Below are positions 9,292 through 18,987 of a stretch of 64,000 nt of DNA, one piece after another (positions within the stretch are counted from its first letter, which is position 1; each line of letters begins with the position of its first letter). Position numbers and translations under genes: made by a program. Below the pieces are notes generated by a model. The model was not told the origin of the DNA. It saw nothing but the letters and a program-made list of their open reading frames with translations, and made no database searches. Source of the stretch: Pseudobdellovibrionaceae bacterium (GTDB lineage: Bacteria > Bdellovibrionota > Bdellovibrionia > Bdellovibrionales > Bdellovibrionaceae); assembly GCA_030158485.1 (NCBI GenBank), contig JAOASS010000023.1, positions 1 to 64,000 on the forward strand. Direction: 5' to 3'.

Positions 9292-10530
9292 TTAAATTGA
9301 TTTCTGATCAAACAATTTGAGGCTTAATTCTGATCTATAACTCCAAAATTTTGGAAATATCCAAATACAAGCCAGACATGCAAAAACACAAAGCACTCCG
9401 CCTATGAAAATAGCATTAAAATTTCCCATTTTTGAAGCCATAAAACCGGCTCTCATATTCCCCAAAAGCGGACCCGTCATGTAAGATAACATTTCAAGTC
9501 CCGCCAAACGCCCACGATAATTCGAAGGAACCGTTTCATTCCAAATTGTGCTTCGATAAAGTGCGCTCACCGCATCTGAGGCCCCCGCCAGTGCTAAAAA
9601 GAAAACAGCCCAATAAATTTGTTGAGCAAAAGCCAGTCCCACAATCGCAAGCCCCCAACCTGTAGCGGATAAAATAACAGCGGCTCCGTGTCTGTTAATT
9701 TTTTTACTCCAACCACTTAATAGGGTTAAAAATAACGCACCCAAAGGCATGGCTGAATACAAAAGTCCCATGCTTTTTGCTCCACCCCAGCTTTCTGCCA
9801 TAGCAGGATACAATGCCACTGGCATAGCAAAAACCATGGCTACGATATCGACTAAATACGTTCCCACCAGTTCAGGTTTTGACATTGCATAACGAATACC
9901 TTCTTTAATACTCGCCAGACTGGCTTTCGATTTTTCCGTGAGCTGCGGAAGATCCGTTAAATTGTAAAGACAAACAAGCGAAACAAAAAATGTTAGAAGA
10001 TCAATGATGTATGCGATTGTGAGACCAAATTGAGCAATGATCATTCCACCGAGAGCTGGACCCACGATGGCTCCGACGGAATAACGAAAAGAATTAAGAG
10101 CTGCGACATTAGTGAAATCTTCTTTGCTGACTACTTGTGGCGTCAAAGCTTCCATAGAGGGGCGATGAAGTCCAACAAACGCTGACATGGAAGCTGCCGC
10201 TACAAAGATGAGAACAATCGAAGGATTGGGCAAAAGCGTATTGATAATTAAAAGTAAGCAAGCCAAGCACATCAAAAGTTCAGAAATTACGAGTAGCCTT
10301 CTTCGATCCATTGAATCAGCTAAAGCCCCACCATAAAGACCCGTTAGAACAAGTGGAACCAATTGAACGCTTCCAATCATGCCGACTAAAAAAGAAGATT
10401 TCGTCAACATATAAACCTGATAAGGTAACGCCGTATAACTGATCATACTTCCTAAAAAAGAAATGACTTGGCCAGCGTAAAGAAATCGATAATTTCTTGA
10501 ATTTTTAAGAGGCGACAGATTAAGCATCAT
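9292..10530 (-). CDS. MFS transporter, EntS-like
   Basis: A 412-aa inner-membrane transporter with about 12 hydrophobic helices and the MFS loop motif after helix 2 (GGALADSMDRRRLL). The opening (NYRFLYAGQVISFLGSMISYTALPYQVY) resembles the enterobactin exporter/MFS_3 group, which exports siderophores, macrolides or drugs; the substrate cannot be read from sequence. It begins 5 bases after the SUI1-like gene and is the last gene of the prkA cluster, so is likely cotranscribed with it. Confidence 0.88.
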   Translation of the reverse strand: MMLNLSPLKNSRNYRFLYAGQVISFLGSMISYTALPYQVYMLTKSSFLVGMIGSVQLVPLVLTGLYGGALADSMDRRRLLVISELLMCLACLLLIINTLLPNPSIVLIFVAAASMSAFVGLHRPSMEALTPQVVSKEDFTNVAALNSFRYSVGAIVGPALGGMIIAQFGLTIAYIIDLLTFFVSLVCLYNLTDLPQLTEKSKASLASIKEGIRYAMSKPELVGTYLVDIVAMVFAMPVALYPAMAESWGGAKSMGLLYSAMPLGALFLTLLSGWSKKINRHGAAVILSATGWGLAIVGLAFAQQIYWAVFFLALAGASDAVSALYRSTIWNETVPSNYRGRLAGLEMLSYMTGPLLGNMRAGFMASKMGNFNAIFIGGVLCVFACLACIWIFPKFWSYRSELSLKLFDQKSI

Positions 10531-10535
10531 GCAGA

Positions 10536-10883
10536 CTACATTCCCCGGTAACGAATACCTTTAGCCTCTAAAATTTTTTTAAGTTGATCTCTTTTATCAC
10601 CTTGAATTTCAATGATACCAAAATCAGGACCCATCAAATGAGTCCCACCTGTTCCACACTTAGCTTTGAGCTCTTTTGCGAAGTCTTTAAGCCAATTTTC
10701 ATTCTTCGGAAGACGTTCTAAGATCGTAACTGTTTTTCCACCGCGGCCCGATTTTTCTAATTTGAAAATGACTTCAAGCTTTGTCAAATCAACGTTTTGA
10801 TTGTGAATGACTTTTTGCTGAGTCTGCTGAATTTTTTGCTGATCTTTTGGATCAGTTGAGTAAACGATTTTTTTTTCGGACAT
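10536..10883 (-). CDS. SUI1/eIF1-like translation factor (YciH type)
   Basis: A 115-aa protein whose C-terminal ~75 residues show the SUI1 fold signature: SGRGGKTVTILERL, LAKELKAKCGTGGT, IEIQGDKRDQLKKIL. Bacterial YciH relatives resemble eukaryotic eIF1 and are linked to initiation fidelity or translational inhibition under stress. The N-terminal ~40 residues are polar and Gln-rich. Located 17 bases after spoVR, so the stress-kinase cluster ends with a possible translation modulator. Confidence 0.9.
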   Translation of the reverse strand: MSEKKIVYSTDPKDQQKIQQTQQKVIHNQNVDLTKLEVIFKLEKSGRGGKTVTILERLPKNENWLKDFAKELKAKCGTGGTHLMGPDFGIIEIQGDKRDQLKKILEAKGIRYRGM

Positions 10884-10900
10884 TGATCGTTAAGTTAAAA

Positions 10901-12421
10901 CTATTTCCGAGACCCGTCACTAGATTCCGCTTTGGGCGCCGCTTCCAGCTTTTTTTGAATAAACTCATTTCCATCAAACCGATAGAAGTGACCTTCACCT
11001 TCCATTGCCGTGACAAGATTCACTGGGCGCTGCCAGACTTTAAAAATATTTTTCATTGTTTCAGTCATAAAATCGGGTTGCATATCTATCCCTTCATGCA
11101 TATGACTTAACAACAGCTCACCGCGATTTTCGAAGTTAGCATCTTCAATTCGAATAATCGGTTGACCAAAATTGGTCATCATAAATAAAAGTTTTGCTTT
11201 AATCGCCTTAAAGTCTCTTGTATCAATAACGAATCGATTTTGTTTTTTATCGAACTTATAAACAAACATTTTATTTCGTACACAAAAATCTTCATTCAAA
11301 AATTCGTCTAAGAATGTGACATCATTGTGGACACGACGGACTTCAAATATTTTTTCTCTGCCTCTATTTAATTTTTGGTCCCAGTTTTTTCTTTCTCTGA
11401 CATCATCGCACTGTTCCCATTCCCGACCAAAACGACCGCGATTCCAGCGATCTTCAATATCGCGCATCAATTCAATTCCGACTTTATAGGGGTTATATCC
11501 GCCAGGGGCCATGGCCATAACTCCAGCATGATGGTCTGCAAAATCAATAATTTCAGAATCATTCAAAATTTTTTGAGTCATGATCGTTGAGTGCCAGTAG
11601 GAAGCCCAGCCTTCATTCATGGTTTTCGTCATTCCTTGTGGAGCATAGTAATAAGCTTCGTCACGAATAATGGACATTACGTCTTGTTGCCAATCTTCAA
11701 GTGGCGCATGCTGAATCAGAAATTTCATAATATCTCGCTCAGGAGAAGAGGGGAATCTTTGCTTCTGGCTTAACTTTTCCATCATTTTATCTTTTTGAGC
11801 TTTAACGAAATCAGGTGGATTAATATATTCCCGCATGTAACCTTTATCGACTTTTAACAACCCTAACGGATTGCCTGGAGACTTATCCTCTTTCTTTTCC
11901 ACAATCGAAGTTTCAACGTAAGGACTGTATCGATCGATCAGGTTTTCTAAGCTCATGCAGACATCGATAAAGTTTTCCACAGGATCATAACCATAACGAT
12001 CAATATAGCGACGAATTCGCACCGCGTGATTGGCCATTTGATCCATCATTTTTCGATTTGTCTTAGAAAACCAAATATTGTTCTTAAAAAAATCGCAATG
12101 CCCATACACATGAGCCATGACAAGCTTCTGATCCATCATCATATTGCCTTCCATAAGATAGGCATAACAAGGATCATTATTGATAACCATTTCGTAAATC
12201 TTAGAGAGTCCGTACTCATAGGATTTCGATAAGTGATCATACTCCATTCCAAATTTCCAATGTGGATAACGGACTGGAAAACCACCATAAGCCGCTATCT
12301 GATTGATTTGATCGTAGTTAATCAATTCAAATATAGTATCAAAACAATCTAGACCATAGTCTTCAGAAGCTTTTAGAATACGAACTCGTTCTCTCTCTAA
12401 TTCAGGCGTGAGTTTTCCCAT
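10901..12421 (-). CDS. SpoVR family protein
   Basis: A 506-aa cytoplasmic protein of the SpoVR/YcgB family (first known from Bacillus spore cortex formation; also widespread in non-sporulators, where the function is unclear). Typical features: the Trp/Tyr-rich core, ALMEGNMMMDQKLVMAHVYGHCDFF-like segment (about residues 92-118), a DEAYYYAPQGMTKTMNEGWASYW-like segment (about 250-272) and the HxxHxG turn near the C-terminus. It lies 4 bases after yeaH, in the conserved order prkA-yeaH-spoVR. Confidence 0.95.
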   Translation of the reverse strand: MGKLTPELERERVRILKASEDYGLDCFDTIFELINYDQINQIAAYGGFPVRYPHWKFGMEYDHLSKSYEYGLSKIYEMVINNDPCYAYLMEGNMMMDQKLVMAHVYGHCDFFKNNIWFSKTNRKMMDQMANHAVRIRRYIDRYGYDPVENFIDVCMSLENLIDRYSPYVETSIVEKKEDKSPGNPLGLLKVDKGYMREYINPPDFVKAQKDKMMEKLSQKQRFPSSPERDIMKFLIQHAPLEDWQQDVMSIIRDEAYYYAPQGMTKTMNEGWASYWHSTIMTQKILNDSEIIDFADHHAGVMAMAPGGYNPYKVGIELMRDIEDRWNRGRFGREWEQCDDVRERKNWDQKLNRGREKIFEVRRVHNDVTFLDEFLNEDFCVRNKMFVYKFDKKQNRFVIDTRDFKAIKAKLLFMMTNFGQPIIRIEDANFENRGELLLSHMHEGIDMQPDFMTETMKNIFKVWQRPVNLVTAMEGEGHFYRFDGNEFIQKKLEAAPKAESSDGSRK

Positions 12422-12425
12422 AGTC

Positions 12426-13520
12426 TCACTTCCCTTTTCCTAAAAAATCTTTAATTGAATCCAAAATTTTATCTTTTGATTCAACTTGGGATAATGTCAG
12501 CCGGTCATCACCTGGGAATTCTTTTTGCAGATCTTTCAAAAACTGCCCACTTCCATATTTACTTTCAACTTGTCCATAAGAAAAAACATTCACTTGAGGT
12601 AAAAAAAACTCTTTTAAAAGTTTCACACAAAGTCTTGTGTCTTCGCCGCTCCAATTATCTCCATCAGAAAAATGAAAGGGATAAATATTCCAATCATTTG
12701 GTGGGTAATCAGCTTCAATCATTTGTTGAGCTAACTTATAAGCAGAACTAATTAAAGTTCCGCCCGATTCGCTAGTTCTAAAAAAAGTATCTTCATCAAC
12801 TTCTTTTGCCGCAGCATCATGAATAATAAATCGAGTCTCAAGGCCTTTATAGTGTCGCTTCAACCAGGTATTAATCCAGAAGCTTTCAAGTCTGACGATT
12901 TCTTTTTGTTCATCACCCATGGATCCAGACACATCCATCATATAAATAACCACAGCTCTTGTTTGAGGCTGAACAACTTTTTTAAAAGACTTGTATCGAA
13001 AGTCAGGACGAATCGGAATAATCACGGGCTCTGCCGGATCATAAGTGCCCGTTGTAATATATCTTTTAAGTGCTTTTTTATAAGACTGCTTGAAGTTTCT
13101 TAAACCTTCAGGGCCGACCGGAGCCAATCCATTGAATTTAGTTTTTTCAGAGTTTATATTTTTAGCACCTTTAGGTAAAATTTTAGGTAGCTCAAGTTGT
13201 TCTCCTAATAAATCTGCTAATTCTTCTAAAGATAACTCGACTTCAAGGATATGCTCGCCAGGGCTTTCCCCCGCTTTACCTTTTCCGTCTCCTGGTTCCC
13301 CTGCTTCTTGACCGGCCTCTCCCTGCCCCTGGCCAACGCCACCTTGTTGCTTAGGACCATATCGAAAATTGGGGATATCAATTTGCGGAAGTGGAATTTT
13401 GACAAACTCATTTTCACGCTTACCGATCATTTCACCATGAGACACGAAACGACGAAAGTTTTCTTTTACTTTCCCCTTCACGATATCTTTAAAGCGACTT
13501 TGATCTTCGCGAATTGACAT
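12426..13520 (-). CDS. YeaH/YhbH family VWA-like protein (DUF444)
   Basis: Partner of PrkA-type kinases. The 364-aa protein has an N-terminal region beginning REDQSRFKDIVKGKVKENFR, a Gly/Gln/Glu-rich low-complexity linker (about 58-90), and a C-terminal von Willebrand A-like domain with a MIDAS-type DVSGSM motif at 196-201 for metal-dependent protein binding. 9 bases after prkA. In E. coli YeaG and YeaH act together in nitrogen and stress adaptation; the same pairing is inferred here. Confidence 0.94.
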   Translation of the reverse strand: MSIREDQSRFKDIVKGKVKENFRRFVSHGEMIGKRENEFVKIPLPQIDIPNFRYGPKQQGGVGQGQGEAGQEAGEPGDGKGKAGESPGEHILEVELSLEELADLLGEQLELPKILPKGAKNINSEKTKFNGLAPVGPEGLRNFKQSYKKALKRYITTGTYDPAEPVIIPIRPDFRYKSFKKVVQPQTRAVVIYMMDVSGSMGDEQKEIVRLESFWINTWLKRHYKGLETRFIIHDAAAKEVDEDTFFRTSESGGTLISSAYKLAQQMIEADYPPNDWNIYPFHFSDGDNWSGEDTRLCVKLLKEFFLPQVNVFSYGQVESKYGSGQFLKDLQKEFPGDDRLTLSQVESKDKILDSIKDFLGKGK

Positions 13521-13529
13521 ATTTTTTTC

Positions 13530-15605
13530 CTACTTGTTATTCTTCAAATCACCACGAGCAAAAATGCTAGCTACGTAATGAAGAACATCAATAGCTGATA
13601 TCTCATCGTAACCAAAATCTTTGATCAAACGAGTTTTGACAATATCAATTTTTTCTTGAGTATCTTTATCAACAACAGAGCTTACAAGTGATGTTAGCTT
13701 GATGCTGTCTTTCTGATCTTCGAATAACTTAAGTTCAATTGCCTTATGAAGTCTTTCATTCATTTTGTAATTAAACTTCTTACCTTCAACTGCTAAAGCG
13801 CCGATGTAATTCATCACTTCGCGTCGAGTATCTTCTTTCCGAGATTCAGGTACTTCCATTTTTTCTTCAATGGATCTCATCAAGCGCTCATCTGGCTCTT
13901 CATCTTGTCCCGTAAAAGGATTCTTAACTTTTTCTCGTTGAGTATAGGCTTTTATATTGTCGATATAATTCGCACAAAGCCTTTGTAAAGCACTTTCATC
14001 CGCACTGATAGCTCTTTGAACTTCAGACTTGATGATTTCTTCGTACTCTTGCTTCACAACGCCTAAAAGTTCACGGTACTCGGCTTTCAATTCTTCATTT
14101 GAAATCAAAGAATGAGATTTCAATCCGCTTTCTAGCTCATTGATAATCATGAACGGATTCACAGAGCCTTTATTATTCTGTTGAGCGTTTACAATAGCAT
14201 TCGATAACTTATCCTGAATGTATCGAGGAGAAATACCTTCAAGACCTTCACGAATGGTTTCTTTACGAAGTTCTTTAACGTTGTCTTCAGTATAATTAGG
14301 CAGTGTTCTTCCATCATAAAGTTTCAACTTCTGTAAACGCGCCAAATTAGCTTTCTTTGGCTTCTCAAGCCTTGTCATAACAGCCCACATAGCTGCCATT
14401 TCAATTGTATGAGGAGCTATCGAAATCCCACGCATTTTTTGCGAATTGAAATCCTTCTTATATATTCTGCACTCGTCTTTGAAACGAGTAATATACGGAA
14501 TATCGATTTTCACCGTTCGATCACGAAGGGCTTCCATAAATTCGTTGTCCTGCAAACGACGATATTCAGGCTCATTCGTATGACCGATGATGACTTCATC
14601 AATATGAGTCTGTGCAAATTTCTTAGGCTTAACTCGGTGTTCTTGAGATGCCCCAAGAAGGTCATATAAAAACGCCACATCAAGCTTTAAAACTTCCACG
14701 AACTCAATCATTCCACGATTCGCGACATTAAATTCACCGTCAAAGTTGAAAGCTCGAGGATCAGAATCCGAACCGTACTCAGCGATCTTACGGTAGTTGA
14801 TATCTCCCGTGAGCTCGGTTGAGTCCTGATTTTTTTCATCTTTCGGCTGAAATGTTCCAATGCCGATGCGATCCGCTTCACTTAAAAACATCCGGCGAAC
14901 GCGAACATGGTTTAATACTTTAACTAAATTACCCTGATACCGATCCATCAGTTGCTTAAATATATAACGCGAAGGAGGAGACAGCTCTCCTTCGATTTTG
15001 ATTCGAAATTCACCTTCTTGACCACGGTTAATTTCTTCACAAATTTGTGCACGTAATTCTTCTGGAAATAACAATAACGGCTCTTCATTCATAGGGGACT
15101 GATAAAACTTCACGTCCTTACCAAGCAAACCACCCAGTTCATTTTTTTCATCGATCCATTCGAAGGTATAAAGCGCTCCGGGCTCAGTTCTTGAATAAGC
15201 TTCTAAACCTTTTTTAAGCATGCGACAAATCGTTGATTTCGCACTTCCAACAGGACCATGGAGTAAGATGACCCGCTTTTCTGTTCCATAACCCAAAGCC
15301 GCCGCTTTCAACACATTTACTAATTTCATGATTGGAACATCTAATCCAAAAACAGCATCTTTACCGTTGTTTGGTTGATCATCAAAAAAGCGGTATCGAA
15401 TCACAGGTTTTTTAAAATCGATATAATCTTCAGTGCCCGCTTCTACAATCATATCGTACATGCGCTGAAATGAATTCCTCGAAACTTTTGGATTTTTTTT
15501 GACGATATCAACGTAATCTTCAAAAGTCCCCGACCAATGCAAAAGATGAAGATTCGATTTCTCCTGATATTGCTGAATCAAAGATTTATAATTGATAGAA
15601 GCCAT
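13530..15605 (-). CDS. prkA: PrkA-type serine kinase/AAA+ protein (YeaG)
   Basis: A 691-aa protein with an N-terminal AAA+ ATPase module (Walker [10 protein letters not shown] at 117-125) and the C-terminal PrkA domain. The family was described as a Ser protein kinase; some members are now viewed as AAA+ proteases, so the activity should be treated as open. Length and motifs are typical. Good ribosome site AAGGAG before ATG. First gene of prkA-yeaH-spoVR-SUI1-MFS, preceded by a structured ~100-base leader. Confidence 0.95.
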   Translation of the reverse strand: MASINYKSLIQQYQEKSNLHLLHWSGTFEDYVDIVKKNPKVSRNSFQRMYDMIVEAGTEDYIDFKKPVIRYRFFDDQPNNGKDAVFGLDVPIMKLVNVLKAAALGYGTEKRVILLHGPVGSAKSTICRMLKKGLEAYSRTEPGALYTFEWIDEKNELGGLLGKDVKFYQSPMNEEPLLLFPEELRAQICEEINRGQEGEFRIKIEGELSPPSRYIFKQLMDRYQGNLVKVLNHVRVRRMFLSEADRIGIGTFQPKDEKNQDSTELTGDINYRKIAEYGSDSDPRAFNFDGEFNVANRGMIEFVEVLKLDVAFLYDLLGASQEHRVKPKKFAQTHIDEVIIGHTNEPEYRRLQDNEFMEALRDRTVKIDIPYITRFKDECRIYKKDFNSQKMRGISIAPHTIEMAAMWAVMTRLEKPKKANLARLQKLKLYDGRTLPNYTEDNVKELRKETIREGLEGISPRYIQDKLSNAIVNAQQNNKGSVNPFMIINELESGLKSHSLISNEELKAEYRELLGVVKQEYEEIIKSEVQRAISADESALQRLCANYIDNIKAYTQREKVKNPFTGQDEEPDERLMRSIEEKMEVPESRKEDTRREVMNYIGALAVEGKKFNYKMNERLHKAIELKLFEDQKDSIKLTSLVSSVVDKDTQEKIDIVKTRLIKDFGYDEISAIDVLHYVASIFARGDLKNNK

Positions 15606-15721
15606 AGAACACTCCTTCTAAGAGTTAAGCCATCTGATTCGACTGTCGTCATTAAATCTGACGACTGTTTATTCAGATATTCTATGGGTGGTTTGCGCAC
15701 CCCATACTTAATTAGATTATG
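15606..15721 (-). promoter_or_regulatory. prkA promoter and structured 5' leader
   Basis: On the minus strand a -10 box CATAAT (15716-15721) would start transcription near 15709, leaving a ~104-base leader. It contains two hairpins: ATGGGGTG/CACCCAT (15684-15705, one bulge) and GTCGTCA/TGACGAC with a 7-base loop (15645-15665). The AAGGAG site follows. The -35 region is weak, which could mean an activator or alternative sigma factor. Confidence 0.45.
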
Positions 15722-15748
15722 CCCTAGGGCTTGAGGGTTAGAACAATA

Positions 15749-15794
15749 TTCGTCTGAGGTCTGGTTTTTTTCGACCTGGACGAAAGGCTTTTTT
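15749..15794. terminator. interrupted hairpin between the LolB-like gene and prkA
   Basis: TTCGTC/GACGAA outer stem and GGTC/GACC inner stem with a T-rich loop. On the minus strand it lies 18 bases after the stop at 15802 and is followed by a weak U tract (TATTGTT). On the plus strand it is followed by TTTTTT, a better terminator, although no annotated plus-strand gene precedes it. Confidence 0.5.
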
Positions 15795-15801
15795 ATTCGA
15801 G

Positions 15802-16410
15802 CTATAAGCTGAGCTTAGCATAGGATTGTGGAACGCTCACTTCAAAATAAATCGACTTTTCTTCAACGTTTTCAGGAGGCGGCACTTTCCATTGAAGATT
15901 AAAATTTTTAGAATTGGCCACAATCATGGTCGCATCCTCTTGATCTTCCCAAGTAATCATCATTTCAGAAGATTTCTGGACGCAACTTTGAACTTTCCCA
16001 GATTTGATGTCGCATTTCCAACCAGAGCCACTAAAGGCCTGTCTATATAACATGGCATGAAAAATCAGTGGGTAAAGTGGAATTCCGATTGTTCTTTGAA
16101 GACTTCGGGGGTTTGCTGGACCATAAAAATATTTTTTTTCAGGGTGAATTGCCACTTGAATCTTATCATTTGTCATAACTGCAGTCGCGATATGAAATCC
16201 CAATATGACTTTCGCATCCATTCGCAGTTTTTGATTCTTCTTTGCCACAACTTCTAAAGTAACTTGCTGGTTTTTCCCAGTTTTTTTATCTTGATAAAAA
16301 GCTTGTGTCGAAAATCTTTGAACTGTTTTATCCATCTGAATGGGCTTCGACGCACAAGCCTGAAGTAATAAGACGGCAATTAAAGTAAAAAAATAATAAA
16401 TCTGCTTCAT
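15802..16410 (-). CDS. LolB-like outer-membrane lipoprotein
   Basis: A 202-aa lipoprotein: signal peptide with lipobox LLQAC (acylated Cys19). The body alternates beta strands and contains LRMDAKVILGFHIATAVMTNDKIQVAIHPEKKYFYG-type strands reminiscent of LolB or DUF4292 lipid-binding folds, which accept or carry lipids or lipoproteins at the outer membrane. Similarity is by pattern only, and orthology with LolB is not claimed. It stands alone, with a near-consensus promoter placed so that the mRNA would start at the ATG. Confidence 0.6.
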   Translation of the reverse strand: MKQIYYFFTLIAVLLLQACASKPIQMDKTVQRFSTQAFYQDKKTGKNQQVTLEVVAKKNQKLRMDAKVILGFHIATAVMTNDKIQVAIHPEKKYFYGPANPRSLQRTIGIPLYPLIFHAMLYRQAFSGSGWKCDIKSGKVQSCVQKSSEMMITWEDQEDATMIVANSKNFNLQWKVPPPENVEEKSIYFEVSVPQSYAKLSL

Positions 16411-16416
16411 TTAGCC

Positions 16417-16445
16417 AGACTGATGAGTTCTAGAAATGATGTCAA
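16417..16445 (-). promoter_or_regulatory. promoter of the LolB-like lipoprotein gene
   Basis: -35 TTGACA (16440-16445), 17-base spacer, -10 CAGTCT (16417-16422). The predicted start point coincides with the A of the ATG at 16410, and no Shine-Dalgarno site exists: a leaderless mRNA candidate. Confidence 0.5.
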
Positions 16446-16490
16446 ATATTTATAAGTCCGCTCGCCGAAACGAGCTCAAATTAATCTTCA

Positions 16491-18320
16491 CTAGGGTTGC
16501 ACAATTGAAGAAGGAGCACGTTTTGTGTTAGGCTCAAGAGAAGTCATTTTAAACTGAATGCTTTCTACTTTATCTTTTTCAGTTTCCATTTCAATGGCTT
16601 TTTTATACATTTGACGAGCTTTTTCAACCATTGCTTGCTTCACATAGATGTCTCCCAAATGCTCTGAAATAATTGGAACATTTGGAGCTATCTTGTGAGC
16701 CGCCTCAAGATACCGGATCGCTTCGTTAGTCTTGCCTTGCTTATATAAAACCCAACCTAGTGTATCTAAAATATATCCATCTTTTGGCTCCAGTGCGACA
16801 GCTCGACGAGCAAATTGCTCTGCTTCTGACAAGTTTTCCCCTTGTTCTGCAAAAGTGTATGCAATGTAATTTAAAGCTTGAACGTGTGTCGGCTCTTTTT
16901 CTAAAACAATTTTCATCGTTGAAACAACTTTATCTTTATTGCCTAAAGAATCATAAACTGTACCTAGAAAAAAGAGGACTTGAGTATTTTGAGGAAATTT
17001 TTTGTGTGCACTTTCAAGTACAATTGCGGCTTGTGCTGCTTTATTGTTATCATTCAAAAGTGACGCATAAAGAGAATGAAGAGTTGGCTCATCATTTTTC
17101 TTAGTCATTGCAGATTGAGCCAATTCCTCTGCTGCCTTTAGATTTTGATCCGTTTTTAGAAGATAAACGGCATGAACAACTGAATCATTAAAGTAACTAC
17201 TGTCAGCAGGAACTCGGCCGTATTCAGAAATGGCTTTTTCTTTTTGTTGAGTTTGCTCATAAATAGCAGCTAGATAAAAACGTGCACGATCTGAATCTGG
17301 CACTTCTTTTAAAATTTCTTTTAGTTTGTAAGCTGCCGGATCGTACATTTTTTTTTCAACTAGAATAAGTGCCATTTTAAGCTTTGTATTGAGTGGATCA
17401 TCTCCTTGTGCCTCAAGAATTTCCAATTGCTCATAAGCAGCATCATAATCTTCTTTTTCAAGATACATTTGTGCTAAAACTTCAGCTAATTTAACCGAGG
17501 GGCCTTGTTTTTTTTGATAATCCTCGTAAAGTTTAGCCGCTTTTTTATCATGATTCTGCGAAGTATAGTGAGCCCCTAATGTAAGCAATGCTTCCGTGAA
17601 GTTTGGTTTTAATTCCATCGCTTTGTTAAGGTGAAACTCAACAAGTTGCGGTGAGTTTTTAATTTTGTTTTCCAAGTAGACTCGTGCCATATAGTAGTGA
17701 ATTGTCGGCTTCTGTTCTTCATCAACAGTTTTCAAAAGTTTTTCAAAGTGCTTGATCGCTTTTTCATATTTTTTTGTTTCAGCATAAAGAGCTCCTAAAT
17801 AAAGGGCTGCCTCTACGTTTTCAGGATTTTGCTTGATTACAAACTCATAACTTTCGACTGCTTTAGGGTAAAGGCGCATTGATGAATACAAGCCCGCTAG
17901 AAGCATTTGAGCTGTTTCATTTTTAGGGTCTTCCTTAACAACATCTTGAGTTAACTCGAGTGCTTCGCTGACTTGTCCCGAACGAAGATGTTCGGTCGCA
18001 AGTCTTAATTTTACCGTTGAAGACTTTGGATCATAAACTAATGTTGTTTTAAAATGTTCGACTGCTTTTTGATGAGAGCCCTCCAAAGAAAAAGCTTCTC
18101 CCATCGAATAGTTAAAGTCTGCTTGAGTCTGGATAAAAAGCGGATCTATTGTTTGTCCGTCTGTTAAAGCCTGAGGTGGAGAATAAGCCGCTGGCGCACG
18201 ATTTCGGTCATCATGTGCGGAATCAAAATATGTAGCTTCGGTTGTTTTCTCAAGATGCGCGCAAGATACAAATAGCAACGCAAGCAAAGTAACTTTCCAA
18301 ATTGTCTTGAGATGAGACAT
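16491..18320 (-). CDS. TPR-repeat lipoprotein
   Basis: A 609-aa lipoprotein (lipobox LFVSC, Cys20) made almost entirely of tetratricopeptide repeats from about residue 65 to 590, with recognisable units such as EAALYLGALYAETKKYEKAIKHFEKLL and YILDTLGWVLYKQGKTNEAIRYLEAAHK. TPR arrays are protein-docking scaffolds; an outer-membrane assembly or secretion role is likely but the partner is unknown. Ribosome site TAGGAGA. Single-gene unit between the LolB-like gene and the small membrane protein gene. Confidence 0.85.
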   Translation of the reverse strand: MSHLKTIWKVTLLALLFVSCAHLEKTTEATYFDSAHDDRNRAPAAYSPPQALTDGQTIDPLFIQTQADFNYSMGEAFSLEGSHQKAVEHFKTTLVYDPKSSTVKLRLATEHLRSGQVSEALELTQDVVKEDPKNETAQMLLAGLYSSMRLYPKAVESYEFVIKQNPENVEAALYLGALYAETKKYEKAIKHFEKLLKTVDEEQKPTIHYYMARVYLENKIKNSPQLVEFHLNKAMELKPNFTEALLTLGAHYTSQNHDKKAAKLYEDYQKKQGPSVKLAEVLAQMYLEKEDYDAAYEQLEILEAQGDDPLNTKLKMALILVEKKMYDPAAYKLKEILKEVPDSDRARFYLAAIYEQTQQKEKAISEYGRVPADSSYFNDSVVHAVYLLKTDQNLKAAEELAQSAMTKKNDEPTLHSLYASLLNDNNKAAQAAIVLESAHKKFPQNTQVLFFLGTVYDSLGNKDKVVSTMKIVLEKEPTHVQALNYIAYTFAEQGENLSEAEQFARRAVALEPKDGYILDTLGWVLYKQGKTNEAIRYLEAAHKIAPNVPIISEHLGDIYVKQAMVEKARQMYKKAIEMETEKDKVESIQFKMTSLEPNTKRAPSSIVQP

Positions 18321-18393
18321 GTATTTCTCCTAAGCCTTTATTTCTCTTCGGCTCAGGAGTTCGCTAACTTGATACAAATTATGTTCAAAAATA

Positions 18394-18813
18394 TTAATAG
18401 GAATTAGAAGAGGTTGCCTTTGGAAGTGGCATTTCTTGCCCTCCTTCTTCAACATATTCAATTCGGCCTTTAGGCCCGCCTGATCTTACTACGACTCGAG
18501 CTACGCCTGCATCTGTTTGCAAAATACTGTAATGATAAGGCTGTCCTAGATCATCAGTACCCATATAACCTTGCGCTTGTGCTTCTGAATCAGATGAGGC
18601 TGGAATACGCCCCTTTGGCTTAAGAGCTTCTTCACCTAGCCTCACGACTATTGTCTGACCAATCGTTTTTGCTTTTTGGTAAGAAGCTGTCTGAACATCT
18701 TCGCCATCGCGCGTTGCCTGAGGCGCCAAAAGAGAAAGACCTAATGTTCCTAGAAATGATAACACAACAATTGTGGCGCCCGTTCTAAGATATTGATTTT
18801 TAACGTCTTTCAT
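18394..18813 (-). CDS. membrane-anchored or secreted orphan protein
   Basis: A 139-aa protein with an N-terminal hydrophobic segment (GATIVVLSFLGTLGLSLLAP, residues 12-31) acting as signal anchor or signal peptide, then a soluble domain with YMGTDDLGQPYHYSILQTDAGVARVVVRSGG, resembling the small conserved cores of pilin-like or pseudopilin C-termini, though no type IV pilin cleavage site is visible. Good AGGGGAAG ribosome site. Divergent from the PhaR-like gene. No family assigned. Confidence 0.65.
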   Translation of the reverse strand: MKDVKNQYLRTGATIVVLSFLGTLGLSLLAPQATRDGEDVQTASYQKAKTIGQTIVVRLGEEALKPKGRIPASSDSEAQAQGYMGTDDLGQPYHYSILQTDAGVARVVVRSGGPKGRIEYVEEGGQEMPLPKATSSNSY

Positions 18814-18951
18814 TTATCTTCCCCTCTAAAGGTCCTGCTTAAAAAGCATTTCGGCATGTTGCGAACAGAACTTTAGGCCTAAGAAAAAAACATTTTATTA
18901 TGTCACTTAGTCCTTTAACGCGATGCATTTTTTACCGAACTGTACGTCAAC

Positions 18952-18981
18952 TTGACAACATGTGGCGGCCGAAGCTAACTT
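18952..18981 (+). promoter_or_regulatory. promoter of the PhaR-like gene
   Basis: Perfect -35 TTGACA (18952-18957), 18-base spacer, -10 TAACTT (18976-18981). Predicted start near 18988, giving a ~110-base leader. Confidence 0.55.
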
Positions 18982-18987
18982 GCCGGC

